From Cristatella mucedo (lineage: Eukaryota; Bryozoa; Phylactolaemata; Cristatellidae): 62,000 nt of DNA. The notes beneath the pieces were generated by a model. The model was not told where the DNA came from, did not search any database, and was given only the letters and a program-made list of their open reading frames with translations. Location of the stretch: contig WPIO01000002.1 in assembly GCA_009760855.2 (NCBI GenBank), positions 11,570,001 through 11,632,000 on the forward strand. Direction: 5' to 3'. Each line of letters opens with the position of its first letter. The stretch's first letter is position 1. Made by a program: the position numbers and the translations under genes. This document shows, one piece after another, positions 23,201-32,274 of the stretch.

Positions 23201-26069
23201 TCACAATATAATGCCTGTCTATAAACTGGCCGTCTGTGCCTCTTTCCACAACCGCTTCGGAAAAAGTATCACCATATTTATTCTAGTCTGCCTTTCTTAG
23301 TGCCAACCTCGTCCTCCTAATGGCTTGCTGGTGATACTGATAGACGAACCTTCAAAGACTTCATTTTTTTAGTGTCTATGAACATCGCATTAATATCTCC
23401 TTAAAGTAACCGTCTAAGTACATTCTGACATAAAGACCACGGATCTGAATACGGAAAAAATCCGGCTACGGTTATAAACTGACTAGTCGGTCTTGGGTTC
23501 TTGACCATAGCCAAGTATTTGTGTACGGTGAAGCCAAGGCAAAGTTACAACAGCTGGCCCACGTCCGGTGTCTGCTCTTTTACGTCCTGTCATGATGTCC
23601 GGTCCGATGTGAAGCTGGATCTTTTGCAGCATCTTTGGGTCTTCTATCCTTTTCAAGTAAGACTCGGATAGATAGGAAAAAGGTAGGAAGCATGACTCAC
23701 CGTCTAAACCATGCTTAAGACGGTATAGATTTGGTGATTTTTGGAAATAGTACGCTCATCCCTCCTGGTAGCGCAAGCTGATCTGCTTTGTTGTTGGCGT
23801 GGCAGCACGGGAAAGCAGCCAATTCACTCGATTCAGTTTTAGCTGAAGCTGAAGCTGCGGCGGGACCCAGTTCCCACGTTGTTTTTGCTTCGATACGTGA
23901 AGTCTGAGTTAATGAAAATTCTGCAGGACGCCAGACTGAGAGGTCAAATTTAATTTAACAAATCAGCGTCCTTATGGGATTTCAACGTAATAGGGAAACT
24001 TTAGGGCAATCTAGTTTTCGTTACGCTGATTTATAACTCACTTTCACTGCGTGCTTCCGCCATACGGCTGCCACATGTATTCCTGATAACTCTCGGCCAC
24101 TTACTTCGTAAAGAGCAACAGACACCTTGAGAAATTTCTGGGCTCATCTAGACTACGAGCGGTGTGCCTTACCAGGAGTGCAGGTTTTACCCATGCCCTC
24201 ACGCAAATGACGAACGTCAAAAATATTTACTACTTTTCTGCACCAAATAGTTTCTTGCAATGTGTAATGATGATCTTGTCTTACCAAACGGGAATCCAAA
24301 TGTCCTAAGCCCAGTATTACTAGAGCCAAATAGAATGGTGGGCTTCTGGGAAAAGTGACTAAGGCCCACGGAATAGGACAATCACTTCTATGCGGAAGAT
24401 ACTCAGCTGTATTTGTCATTCAAGCCGTCGGAATCTGCACCAGCAACTGATAAACTGAACGCTTGGGTTGCTGAAATTCAATCCTAGATGTCGGAAAATA
24501 TATTGAAACTAGATGACGATACAACCAAACTGCTTCTCATGGGAAACTCTTAGCACGTGACTGGATTAAAAAGCTTTTGCTCTTCTAATAGATGATGTCG
24601 TTGTGCGACCGTCACCAATTGCTCGAAATTTAGGTGTCGTTTTTGACAGCTGCCTAAATTTTAAAGATTCATTCCGAAGACTGCTTCTACAGCTAGCGAT
24701 CACGTCCGATCCCTAACTAAGATTAAAAGCTGTCTTCTACAGTGACTTTTCAAACATGTAACTTGCTCTTTAGCTCTGTCTCGGCTTGATTATTATAATT
24801 ATCTTTTGCCAGGGCTACCAAAAAAGCAACACACCCGCTGCAGCTGTCTATAAATATGGCTTCAAGGCTAGTTTTCAAGCGCCAGCGGTTTAACCACGTG
24901 TCTCCTTTTCTGAAAGAGCGAGTGGCTGTCGGTTGATCAACGGATACAGAGTAAAGTTTTTATGTTGACCCACAACGCCCACCACGGCTCGGCTCCTCCA
25001 TACCTAGCTGAACTGCTGCATCAGTTTCAGTATCTTTGTGCCCTCAGGTCCTGTGTAGACAATAAATTAGCTGTTCCATTCCTCCGCTTAAAGACCGTTG
25101 GCGACAGAAGATATAGCTCTGCAGGTCCTAGACTGTGGAACTTACTCACAAAATTCTGACACAACGACAACTACTCTCCTGCTGCCGATTTATCCTTACC
25201 AGCGGTACTGAGCTGCTACTTTCATGCTACTCACTACCTTAACTGCTCACCTGACTGCCATGCTTCCAACTTTTTTTGTAGCCAGAGATGAAGTCTGTAG
25301 GCTACCGAGTGCGTACCGAAAGCCGCCTCGGCTGTGAGTTCGCTATACAAAATTATATTGCGTAACACGCACATAGTCTCTATGGCTTTGTGGAGTTACT
25401 GACGTAGATACAGTACATTACATGGCCAGGGTGAATGCGATGCGACTGAGTTGTTGGTCACTTGTATGACCATAAAAGTCGCTAATTAGATCTCACTAGC
25501 AATTCAATATCCTCTTGACTCATCGGAAATTACAGAGAACGTGGTTGAATTCTTGATCAATTTTCATGATGTGAATCACTAAGCTCATCAATAAATCGTT
25601 CCAATTTTTGCGATTCTAATCGAATACCAAAAGCCACTATTCGAGAAGATTGGGGCGTCGACGCTCTTTACGTGAGCAAGCAGGCTATTTTCTCAGTCGC
25701 CTATCAACTAGCTCCAGAATCTCGCTCCAGTGCTCGAAAAATCGAAGCATATCCATTAGGCGAAATTAGCAATCCACGGAGGCCACGTACCGTCAGCACG
25801 CTCATCGTCTACGATTGACGAGGACCTAGTAGCCGCACTCTTCTCCTTGACGCCAGATGGCTGCAAGTGACGGAAAGAAGGCATGAGATCGTGCACGTGC
25901 TAGAGCGCGATCATCGCCAAACCCGCAAGCCTACAGAGGGACCAACCTGAAAGGACGGCATTGCTGGGATGCAGATTTGCACTCCACATACAGTGACGAG
26001 TGCATATAGTATCCATTTAATCTTTTTCTGTTTACTCTTAATTTCTAAAATACGATTAGAATAGGTCAT
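20230..26069 (-). CDS. Type II transmembrane C-type lectin, copy A (5 exons)
   Basis: Coding exons on the minus strand: 26069-25947 (tail and membrane anchor), 25860-25791, 21604-21572 (33-nt microexon), 21389-21165 and 20462-20230. They total 684 nt, a 227-residue protein. Introns are GT-AG with matching phases (0, 1, 1, 1). The N-terminus has a basic patch KSKQKKIK and then a hydrophobic anchor WILYALVTVCGVQICIP with no cleavable signal, so the domain should face outside. The lectin domain shows AEDYC (Cys1), FWIGARS, WFWSCG, FCVHLW (Cys2), WNNQQC (Cys3) and MYFICE (Cys4). The calcium/sugar motif is EPS with an extra Cys (EPSCQNEFC), not EPN, and WND is WNN, so classical mannose binding is doubtful. 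The start is the only in-frame ATG ahead of the anchor; the frame is open upstream but has no ATG. A GTAG acceptor farther upstream of exon 4 would run into a stop, so CAAG|GC is preferred. The large first introns hold a LINE-A, a SINE-1 and a SINE-2. Family call is strong; the exact function is unknown. Confidence 0.85.
21712..21855 (-). mobile_element. SINE-2 in a lectin A intron
   Basis: The minus strand has an A-box region gacccagtggttaaggttct, a B box gtggactcgaaccccgtgg, and the LINE-B-like tail (aggagattaagttctcatag, cactatacaaatg). Copy B lacks it (52,735-52,760), so it inserted after the segmental duplication. Confidence 0.85.
23008..23175 (-). mobile_element. SINE-1 in a lectin A intron
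   Basis: Minus strand: an A-box-like region (cataccaggtaaattgcct), a long anticodon-arm palindrome (gatctcggtcccgagata), a decayed B box (gggagttcgaatcctgcag) and the SINE-1 tail. Absent from copy B at about 53,700. Confidence 0.8.
24349..25428 (+). mobile_element. LINE-A insertion in lectin A intron, with visible empty site in copy B
   Basis: Plus strand, from the YADD region (frameshifted) to the 3' tail ending tacagtacattacat. Includes a SFKPSESAPATDK-like segment, FDSCLNFK, a decayed thumb, the terminal block LRLKTVGDRRYSSAGPRLWN, and the 3' UTR. It is flanked by gggaaaagtgactaag (24,348-24,363) and gaatgcgatgcgactgag (25,434-25,451). Copy B has one uninterrupted gaatgcgaagtgactaag at 59,431-59,448. 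Confidence 0.88.
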
Positions 26070-26231
26070 CTCAAGAAAGGATGGTTTGAGTGCAGCACAT
26101 TTCTTTGGCTCAAGGTCGATTGAAATGCCCCGTGGTTTTCCGCTACATGAATCGGTGCCAGTAGATCGTTGATTTTCGCAAACATATTTACCATCGAGTT
26201 TCACACCGTCATCCTCATGACCCAGCGACAA

Positions 26232-27290
26232 TGACAGGTAATTGCGGCTCTTTAGTTACAACTGCCGAAGCCAAGGGTAACTAACCCAACTGTGAGTAAC
26301 TAGTTGAGTGCAGTCAGTATTCTAAGCTGGTTGGTGATCGTAAAATTCTCAAGAAAATTGAATAGACAATAAAGCTCTTATTTGCTCTCTGTTTGGACCA
26401 CGTAAAAGACCAAAATACCTGAAGTATCGCAAGATATTAATGAAGATGCAGTTACTCTTGCGATGATTAGGTTGCGGGGTGGACCTCAGCAGGTATTACT
26501 CGACTCTGTCGGCTGCCGTGACATGGACCAGGTCAAAAGCAGAATTTTTTGTAGAACTCCTCAAAAAATCACATAATCGTATTTATTTTTAAATATTCAA
26601 ATTCAAGAGAGCGACGCAAGAGGTTTTTCCTTTTTTGCCGGAGTCGGGAACAAGAATAGGAAACTTTTTTTTAGCCCTGGATCCTAGCTAACATTATGTC
26701 AGTGCTAAAGCAGAAATTGATATCAACCCGACCTTGGAACCAACACTTTTATTGTAGTTTGTCATCTTTTGTATTTACTTCTAAAAATGCACTTCACCGT
26801 CATAAGATCAAGTCACTAGACGGTCCAATAAGAGAGTTTTGCGTCGAAGAGCAGAAACAAGAAATTTAAATGTGAATCTAAAAAAATGTAAGAGCTAAAT
26901 TTGAAATCCTGCCAATTAAAAAAATCCAATTTTACAACTGCAAAAATAAAAAAACTAATGCAAAATTGTATGGCTTATTAGGTTGAGCGCTGGTCCTGGA
27001 AATTTTTCAATCAAAAAACGTGCTGCCGTTCAGTGAAGAAATGCATCCTTACTTCCGGTTACCCAGCGAAACTACCACTCTCTGTCGGTAGCAGGTTGTT
27101 TGCGAACAATTGAAGCTCTTGCAAGCGTCGTATACGGATATTGATACAGCTAAAACATGTTTAAAGAATATTTCTGTGTTATTTTCATAGCGCCTAAGAA
27201 ATTACGAGCCGATGAACCTCTAAATGCTTGCCGCGAAAGCTTGACATCCAAATAGCATTATCGGCAGGGTCAGCCGCCCTATTGGCTCGC
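26232..27290. other. 5' flank of lectin A, no gene recognised
   Basis: The distal part of copy A, alignable to 60,240-61,795 of copy B. It should include the lectin promoter and 5' UTR. No convincing TATA or initiator element could be assigned. Confidence 0.4.
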
Positions 27291-27979
27291 ACTTACACAC
27301 CAGAGTTGACTGTGAATATAGTTTTACTGGCTCTTACAACCTTCAATATTCTCTACGCTTGTGCATATTTTTCTCATATGGGGTTCTAATGAATTTGGGG
27401 TTGCTTGCTGCTGCTGCTACTAGCGTTTGTGAATTAAAATATCCAGAATAAAATGCTGCCATATCAATAAGTAGAGAAGGGGCTCATTTTCAGTGTGTCC
27501 AGCATTGTCAAAAGCCGTCCGTTGCAATCTGTGTCACACAGAATTGCTGAAAACACTATCTTAGTGGTCATCAGAACCTATTTTAACACGGAGGTCAATA
27601 TCAAAGTCTGCCTGTGGGATATATTTTGCTGCAAATCTCTAATAGACATGACATGGTTCTTGAAAACGCCCTTGATCTGTTTACTCGGAATTAGACGTGG
27701 CTGAAATCAAATAAAAGCTCCACCCGTGACCAATGCCAGACAGGCTTGCCTTTCTTTCACACCCCGAACTCAAAACTATTTGAGGAGTAGCCGCTATTAC
27801 TCGTTCCTTCCTAAATTTCAAATGGATCGTAGTACCCTCTCATTAGTCGTTCGAATCTCTTATTTCGAGTCCCTTCAACAGCGAGCTGCCGGTAGTGGCA
27901 GCAATCTATCGCCCCACTCTGGTACAATGTCACGCTTTATTTCGTCTGCAGAAAATCGTCTATTTGGTCTCGTGCGACT
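27291..27979. other. No gene recognised
   Basis: Unique sequence after copy A with short open frames only. Confidence 0.4.
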
Positions 27980-28145
27980 CCAAACTTGATGTGGACCTTT
28001 ACCTGACTTTTCAATGCTTGTTTCGAGTATTCCGCTATCTCCGCTGCGACTGTTCATGAGCTACCCTCGTATACGCTACTCAAAACAGCACATGCGTAGC
28101 ATAAGATGCGATTTAGCCATTAGTCAAAACCCACCGGCGGTCCTC
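27980..28145. repeat. Repeat unit R1, copy 1
   Basis: Matches 37,742-37,905. Both begin tgtggacctttacctga and share pieces such as tatgctac/acgctact and agcataaagtgcgat/agcataagatgcgat. It appears to be the start of a larger diverged direct duplication (about 28-31 kb against 37.7-41.5 kb). Confidence 0.65.
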
Positions 28146-30077
28146 CGTCTTAATCTAGAAGATGTCATGGGTGAAAGGGTGATCATTGTAGCACGTTTGC
28201 AGGTCGTAGTTCAAGCTCTGCGTGTTGAAATATGGAAGCCCTATGTACAGCATGAGAAGCCAGAAGTTGTAATTGCAAAAAAACTGATGATTTGAGGTGC
28301 GAACCGGTCGCTCTTCCTGAGCTGGTTATAGCCACAGTGAGCCTGCGGCTGCTGTAGTTTGCTTTGAGACTGCCACTGTACGAACTGTTGAGGTTATTAA
28401 CTGAAGCTCAGACGCTGGGCAACCTTTTCCCTTCACTGCAAACTCACCACTGATGGTGTCTGCACTACGAAAAATGTGACTTTGTCAAACCTTGTCTCGT
28501 TTCAGATGAGGAACCCTGTTTCTGGGTTGATGTGCAATGGAGCGACATGGCCATGCCTCGCATGAGGTGGCTTTATGAAGCTGAGGAGTACTGAGTGTCC
28601 ATCTCGAGAGTTCTACATGTCGGTGACGACTTCTTTGAGCGTTTTTGTCTTCTTTGCGACGATTCTTGTGGTAGGACTCTAGACGAACCTCGCTACATGC
28701 CAGACGAGGAGCTTTATTTTGGCGATAATCAGTGCGGTTACAGTGCTATATGTCGTATATGACGGTTTTACGATGATGCAGAAGACTAGCTGTCTATATA
28801 CCAAGCTCTGCTTTTGTATGACATCTAGTCTTCTCCTTTTTTAAGTTAAAGAAAAATATTCTCTATTGTATTATAATGCCTATGTAAATTCCTCTGCAAT
28901 GATCCTTTTATTTTAAAATCTAGGGAATGTGATGCCGTCCTATTTGAGCACGTGTGTATCGACCGAGTATTTGGAGTTAAGACCATGCAACGGTTACTGA
29001 GTGGACTTGATGTAAAAGAAAATGCATCAGACGTCTTGTTCCCATTCACATGAACTTAAATTTTCACAGCATTGTGAAAGTCTACCAGTGGGTGTATGCA
29101 TCTAGCAGATGTTGGACACAGGAGGTTGTGTACCATACCGCTCTATCTGTCTATCAGAAATAAAAGCAAACAAGACTGGATAGCTGAGGCTTTGCCAGTA
29201 ATGAACACGATATGGCGAAGTCACTATCGCTCACGCAAAGGTGCGATGATGTCTGTTTCTGCCTGTGTAGGGTATCTTAATCTGTTTCCTGTTTTCCTGT
29301 TTCCCTGTCAATACTTGAGATCGTTCCAGGTATCTATTAAATTAGTGCCACAGCTGAAAGAGCAGGCTTGTCTCCAGCCAAGTGTAGTGCAGACGATCTT
29401 AACATACACAAAATGAACCGATAGTTCTCCAGAAATTTGAAGTTTATCTCGTTGGGAGACGGCAAGGAAGATCAGGATAAATTATCTACAGTGAACCTTT
29501 GAAAAACCCTTTTAAAAAATCCACTGTAGTAGTTTTCGTTAGAACCTAACGAGGGGGTTAAGTCGAACAGTGACACATACCGTAACTGTTTTTCTATTAT
29601 TATTACGGCCGAAGACCGCCTTTATTTAAAGAGGGAGCGGTAAAAAGCCGACTAACCAAATCAGCCAAATTATTACTGGCATTCATTCCTCATGGTGCCT
29701 GAATAGTAGCGGCTAGGAACCGATTATGCCACAATCTAAGGCCAAGGCCACATACGAGGGAGTCCGTAAAATAGTCAGGGAGTTGTGGCTCTGGAGTTGA
29801 CATTGACATTTGAGCTGTAGGCTACAGAGTGATTGATATGCAGAGTGATCGCCGTGTAACGCCGGTAAACCCCCGTTGCTTTCAAAGAGACCTGTCTCCG
29901 TTATAAATATAGACTTGTTGCATTAAAGTATGAAGCCTCTCCGTCCCTGCCGTGTCGTCCGCTACTATTGATATACCTGTGCCCACGTGCATTGGTGCTA
30001 CACCTGCGAGTCGCTAGCCATGATACGGCTGCTTGGGGATGTTACCATTAATCATTTAGTAATGCTTTTTAAACAGT
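28146..30077. other. No gene identified; possible exon at 28,514-28,600
   Basis: A plausible acceptor (cttgtctcgtttcag) at 28,504 precedes an acidic open stretch reading VDVQWSDMAMPRMRWLYEAE that stops at about 28,600. A second open stretch downstream contains DEPRYMPDEELYFGDNQCGY. They could be remnants of a coding gene, but no family is recognised. The rest is short frames and unassigned sequence. Confidence 0.3.
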
Positions 30078-30148
30078 GTGTACAAAGCGCCTCGAAAAAG
30101 ACTCAGCTCTTTCAGCACGCCATGCAAATTTGTTATCATTATTATTCA
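30078..30148 (+). mobile_element. LINE-B 3' tail
   Basis: Diverged LINE-B terminal block (aaagcgcctcgaaaaagact, gccatgcaaatttgttatc, then ATT repeats). Only the tail is present. Confidence 0.6.
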
Positions 30149-30329
30149 GGCGCCACAATTATTTCTTGTGCATCGGCTGAGACTAGCATCGTTACGAGCA
30201 CCGTGTTTTCAGTCTAGTTCTCTCCGGATGTGGAAGCTGCAAAATCACTTTCGTCGCAAGGATGCCTTGCTGACCTATTTTCTTGGCATTGATCTGTGTG
30301 TGCTATTTCCTTACTGACGGTCTTCCGTT

Positions 30330-30860
30330 TGGCAAGCAGCATGCCAACTCAATGACCCTTTGCACCTAAAGCCAGTTGGAGTTTCGTGCAAGCCTCATGA
30401 AAACTATGGTAATACGCTCCTTACTGCTCTCACAGCCACCTGCCAGAGGTGAAGGCCAATGATTATTCGATTTTCAATCTCCTAGCTCATTGTATTTCGT
30501 TGGCTGGAGGATTTGTATCTAATTGCCATCGAGATTGATCATTACAACGCAGCTGAGCTATCTAAGTACCGTACAGGGAATATACCAGTTGGTTGGTTTT
30601 TTGACAAATGCCATCCAGAGAACTTTTACCATGAATACGTTATATGGTATATAATTTGATACGGTCGAGCTATTGAATGTCTGGCAAACTGCATGCGCAC
30701 CCTCAAACAGATCCCTGCCAAATATGACAGAAGGGCGTTTCAAATTATGGGCAGCGGATGGAAAACGTTGCAGCAACATCTAATAGACGTTTTACGCCGT
30801 AGAATACTGAAATGGAGGATGCATGCGGCCTTCGTTCAATTTTTCTAGCAGCTTAGTTTT
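30330..30860. repeat. Repeat unit R2, copy 1
   Basis: Matches 39,520-39,750 and 41,275-41,480. Examples are cgctccttactgctctcaca with cgcaccctaccgccctcgca, and attatgggcagcggatgg, which is exact in both. Copy 2 is split by repeats. The part at about 30,815-30,850 encodes on the minus strand a short peptide (KLLEKLNEGRMHPP) like the end of the coiled-coil exon at 41,399. Confidence 0.65.
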
Positions 30861-30999
30861 CTGATTTGTAGGCCTGGCCCCAGCTACCGTCCTATCAAAT
30901 AAAAGCGAACGACTAGTCGCAGATGAGGTAAGCTTTTAAACAAAAATAAAAATCTTACCACCTAGCAGTCACGTTACATCAGATATCGGAGCTAATCGC

Positions 31000-31200
31000 T
31001 CCATAAAACCTCCTACTGAGATAGGATTTAAACTATACCCATGCAATACCGGTGAAATCAAAGTGAGAATAGAGGCGTTTGAGATGAACTCGATGATCGA
31101 TATTCTGAAACGCTACTGAATGATTCAGTCAAAAATACAGCGAGTCTCTGCCTAAGTCGGCATTCCTGAGGTGGTTGCTATACGTCAGCGATGTAGCTGA
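31000..31200 (-). mobile_element. LINE-B, inverted reverse transcriptase fragment
   Basis: On the minus strand one frame reads IDHRVHLKRLYSHFDFTGIA and then FKSYLSRRF, matching the motif-A to finger region of LINE-B (IDHQVLFERLSSRLGITSTA at 54,390). The plus-strand LINE-B 110 bp downstream begins just after this point in the protein. The two are therefore parts of one element with an inverted 5' end. Confidence 0.6.
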
Positions 31201-31309
31201 CTAAACATTATCAATGTCGGCGGGAAACAGTTATCCAAGAAGCCTTTAATAGCTTAGGTTCCCAAGGGATATGTCTGTTTTTCCTTGAATAGCTTAGGTT
31301 CCCAAGGTT

Positions 31310-31990
31310 TATGTGTGTCTAGCTTACTTCAGTTCAACTTTTATACTCTCACAGCCATCCGCTGATGTAATCATCAACTATTGTCTAAGCTTTCGCTTCT
31401 ATGCAGATGACAAACACTGGATATTTGCTTTGATCCTTACCTGCCTTACAGCATATCAAGCGCTCTCAAGCTCACTTACTACATGCATTGCTGACATCAG
31501 TTGCATAGCAAGGTATGGGCAGGGGGGACAGGTTTCCCCGGGCGCCACAGTCAAACAGAAGCGAAAATCAAAATGGATTGTGCACACTGACTTGAGGATT
31601 TCTGGCTGAGCTAGTTAAGCATGTTTAAATACTTTGACCAAGCCAGGATTAGTTTTCTGTGCCCGTCTAGCACTCACGCCAGAGCTCATACGGTCCATGC
31701 AGTGTTGTTGACAGGGTATTGTCCGCCGCTCACTCGGAATGTACGTTGCCAAAATAGTAAGTTTGAGAAAGTGATTAGTGATAGTGTTTACTTTATACTT
31801 TATCCTACTTAGAGACATTGTGCATACTGAGCCTCCTGGCGCCAGCATGTAGACTACGTCGGGACTTGTAATCTTCCTAAGCCTTTTTGTCAAGCTGCCA
31901 ACGCTCACCTTTGCAGCATATGCAAAGCGCCCAGGAAGAGATTGAATTAACTGATGATGTTTTATGAAATGTATTATTATTATTATTTTT
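31310..31990 (+). mobile_element. LINE-B reverse transcriptase fragment and 3' tail
   Basis: The plus strand begins at the region just before the catalytic site (LYSHSHP-like, then FRFYADDKHWIFAL with intact YADD). It is strongly decayed through 31,620-31,900 and ends with the LINE-B terminal block (gcgcccaggaagagattgaa, then ATT repeats). The middle of the element is largely deleted. Confidence 0.65.
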
Positions 31991-32274
31991 TATTAAAACT
32001 TCTTCCTCGGGAGACAGGGTCAGCGGTGTAAAGGGTAGTATTACTTCAGGTCAGACTTCGTGAACTGAACGTCGTTTTCACCAATGGGCTACTGTGTACT
32101 TTTGTACATTTTAAATCACCCCAATATATCTTTTCAGAAGACATGGGAGGAAAAAAAGATAAGCGATGCCTAGTACAGAAAACGAAAACTTGATGAGGAG
32201 GACGAAGGCAAGTTGGACAGGGACAGCGACCACAACAGGAAAGAGGAGGAAAAGAGTGAAGGCATGAAACAGCA

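Larger units (their letters stand above)
11860..27290. repeat. Segmental duplication, copy A
   Basis: This block aligns colinearly by eye with 45,560-61,795. Anchors include gttaaagcgttgcatcgtgg at 11,914 (B: 45,615), gcaattgcttggtac-type text at 14,190 (B: 49,370), the lectin exons (B copies about 31 to 34 kb downstream), gtagcgcaagctgatc-type text at 23,770 (B: 58,850) and tagcgcctaagaaatt at 27,189 (B: 61,700). Non-coding parts are roughly 25-30% diverged. Many mobile elements are present in one copy only, so they entered after the duplication. Confidence 0.85.

Noticed and set aside
26067-26231. N-terminal extension of lectin A by 54 residues
   Set aside because: The frame is open but has no ATG; it would need a TTG start, and copy B has several stops in the same place, so it is more likely 5' UTR.
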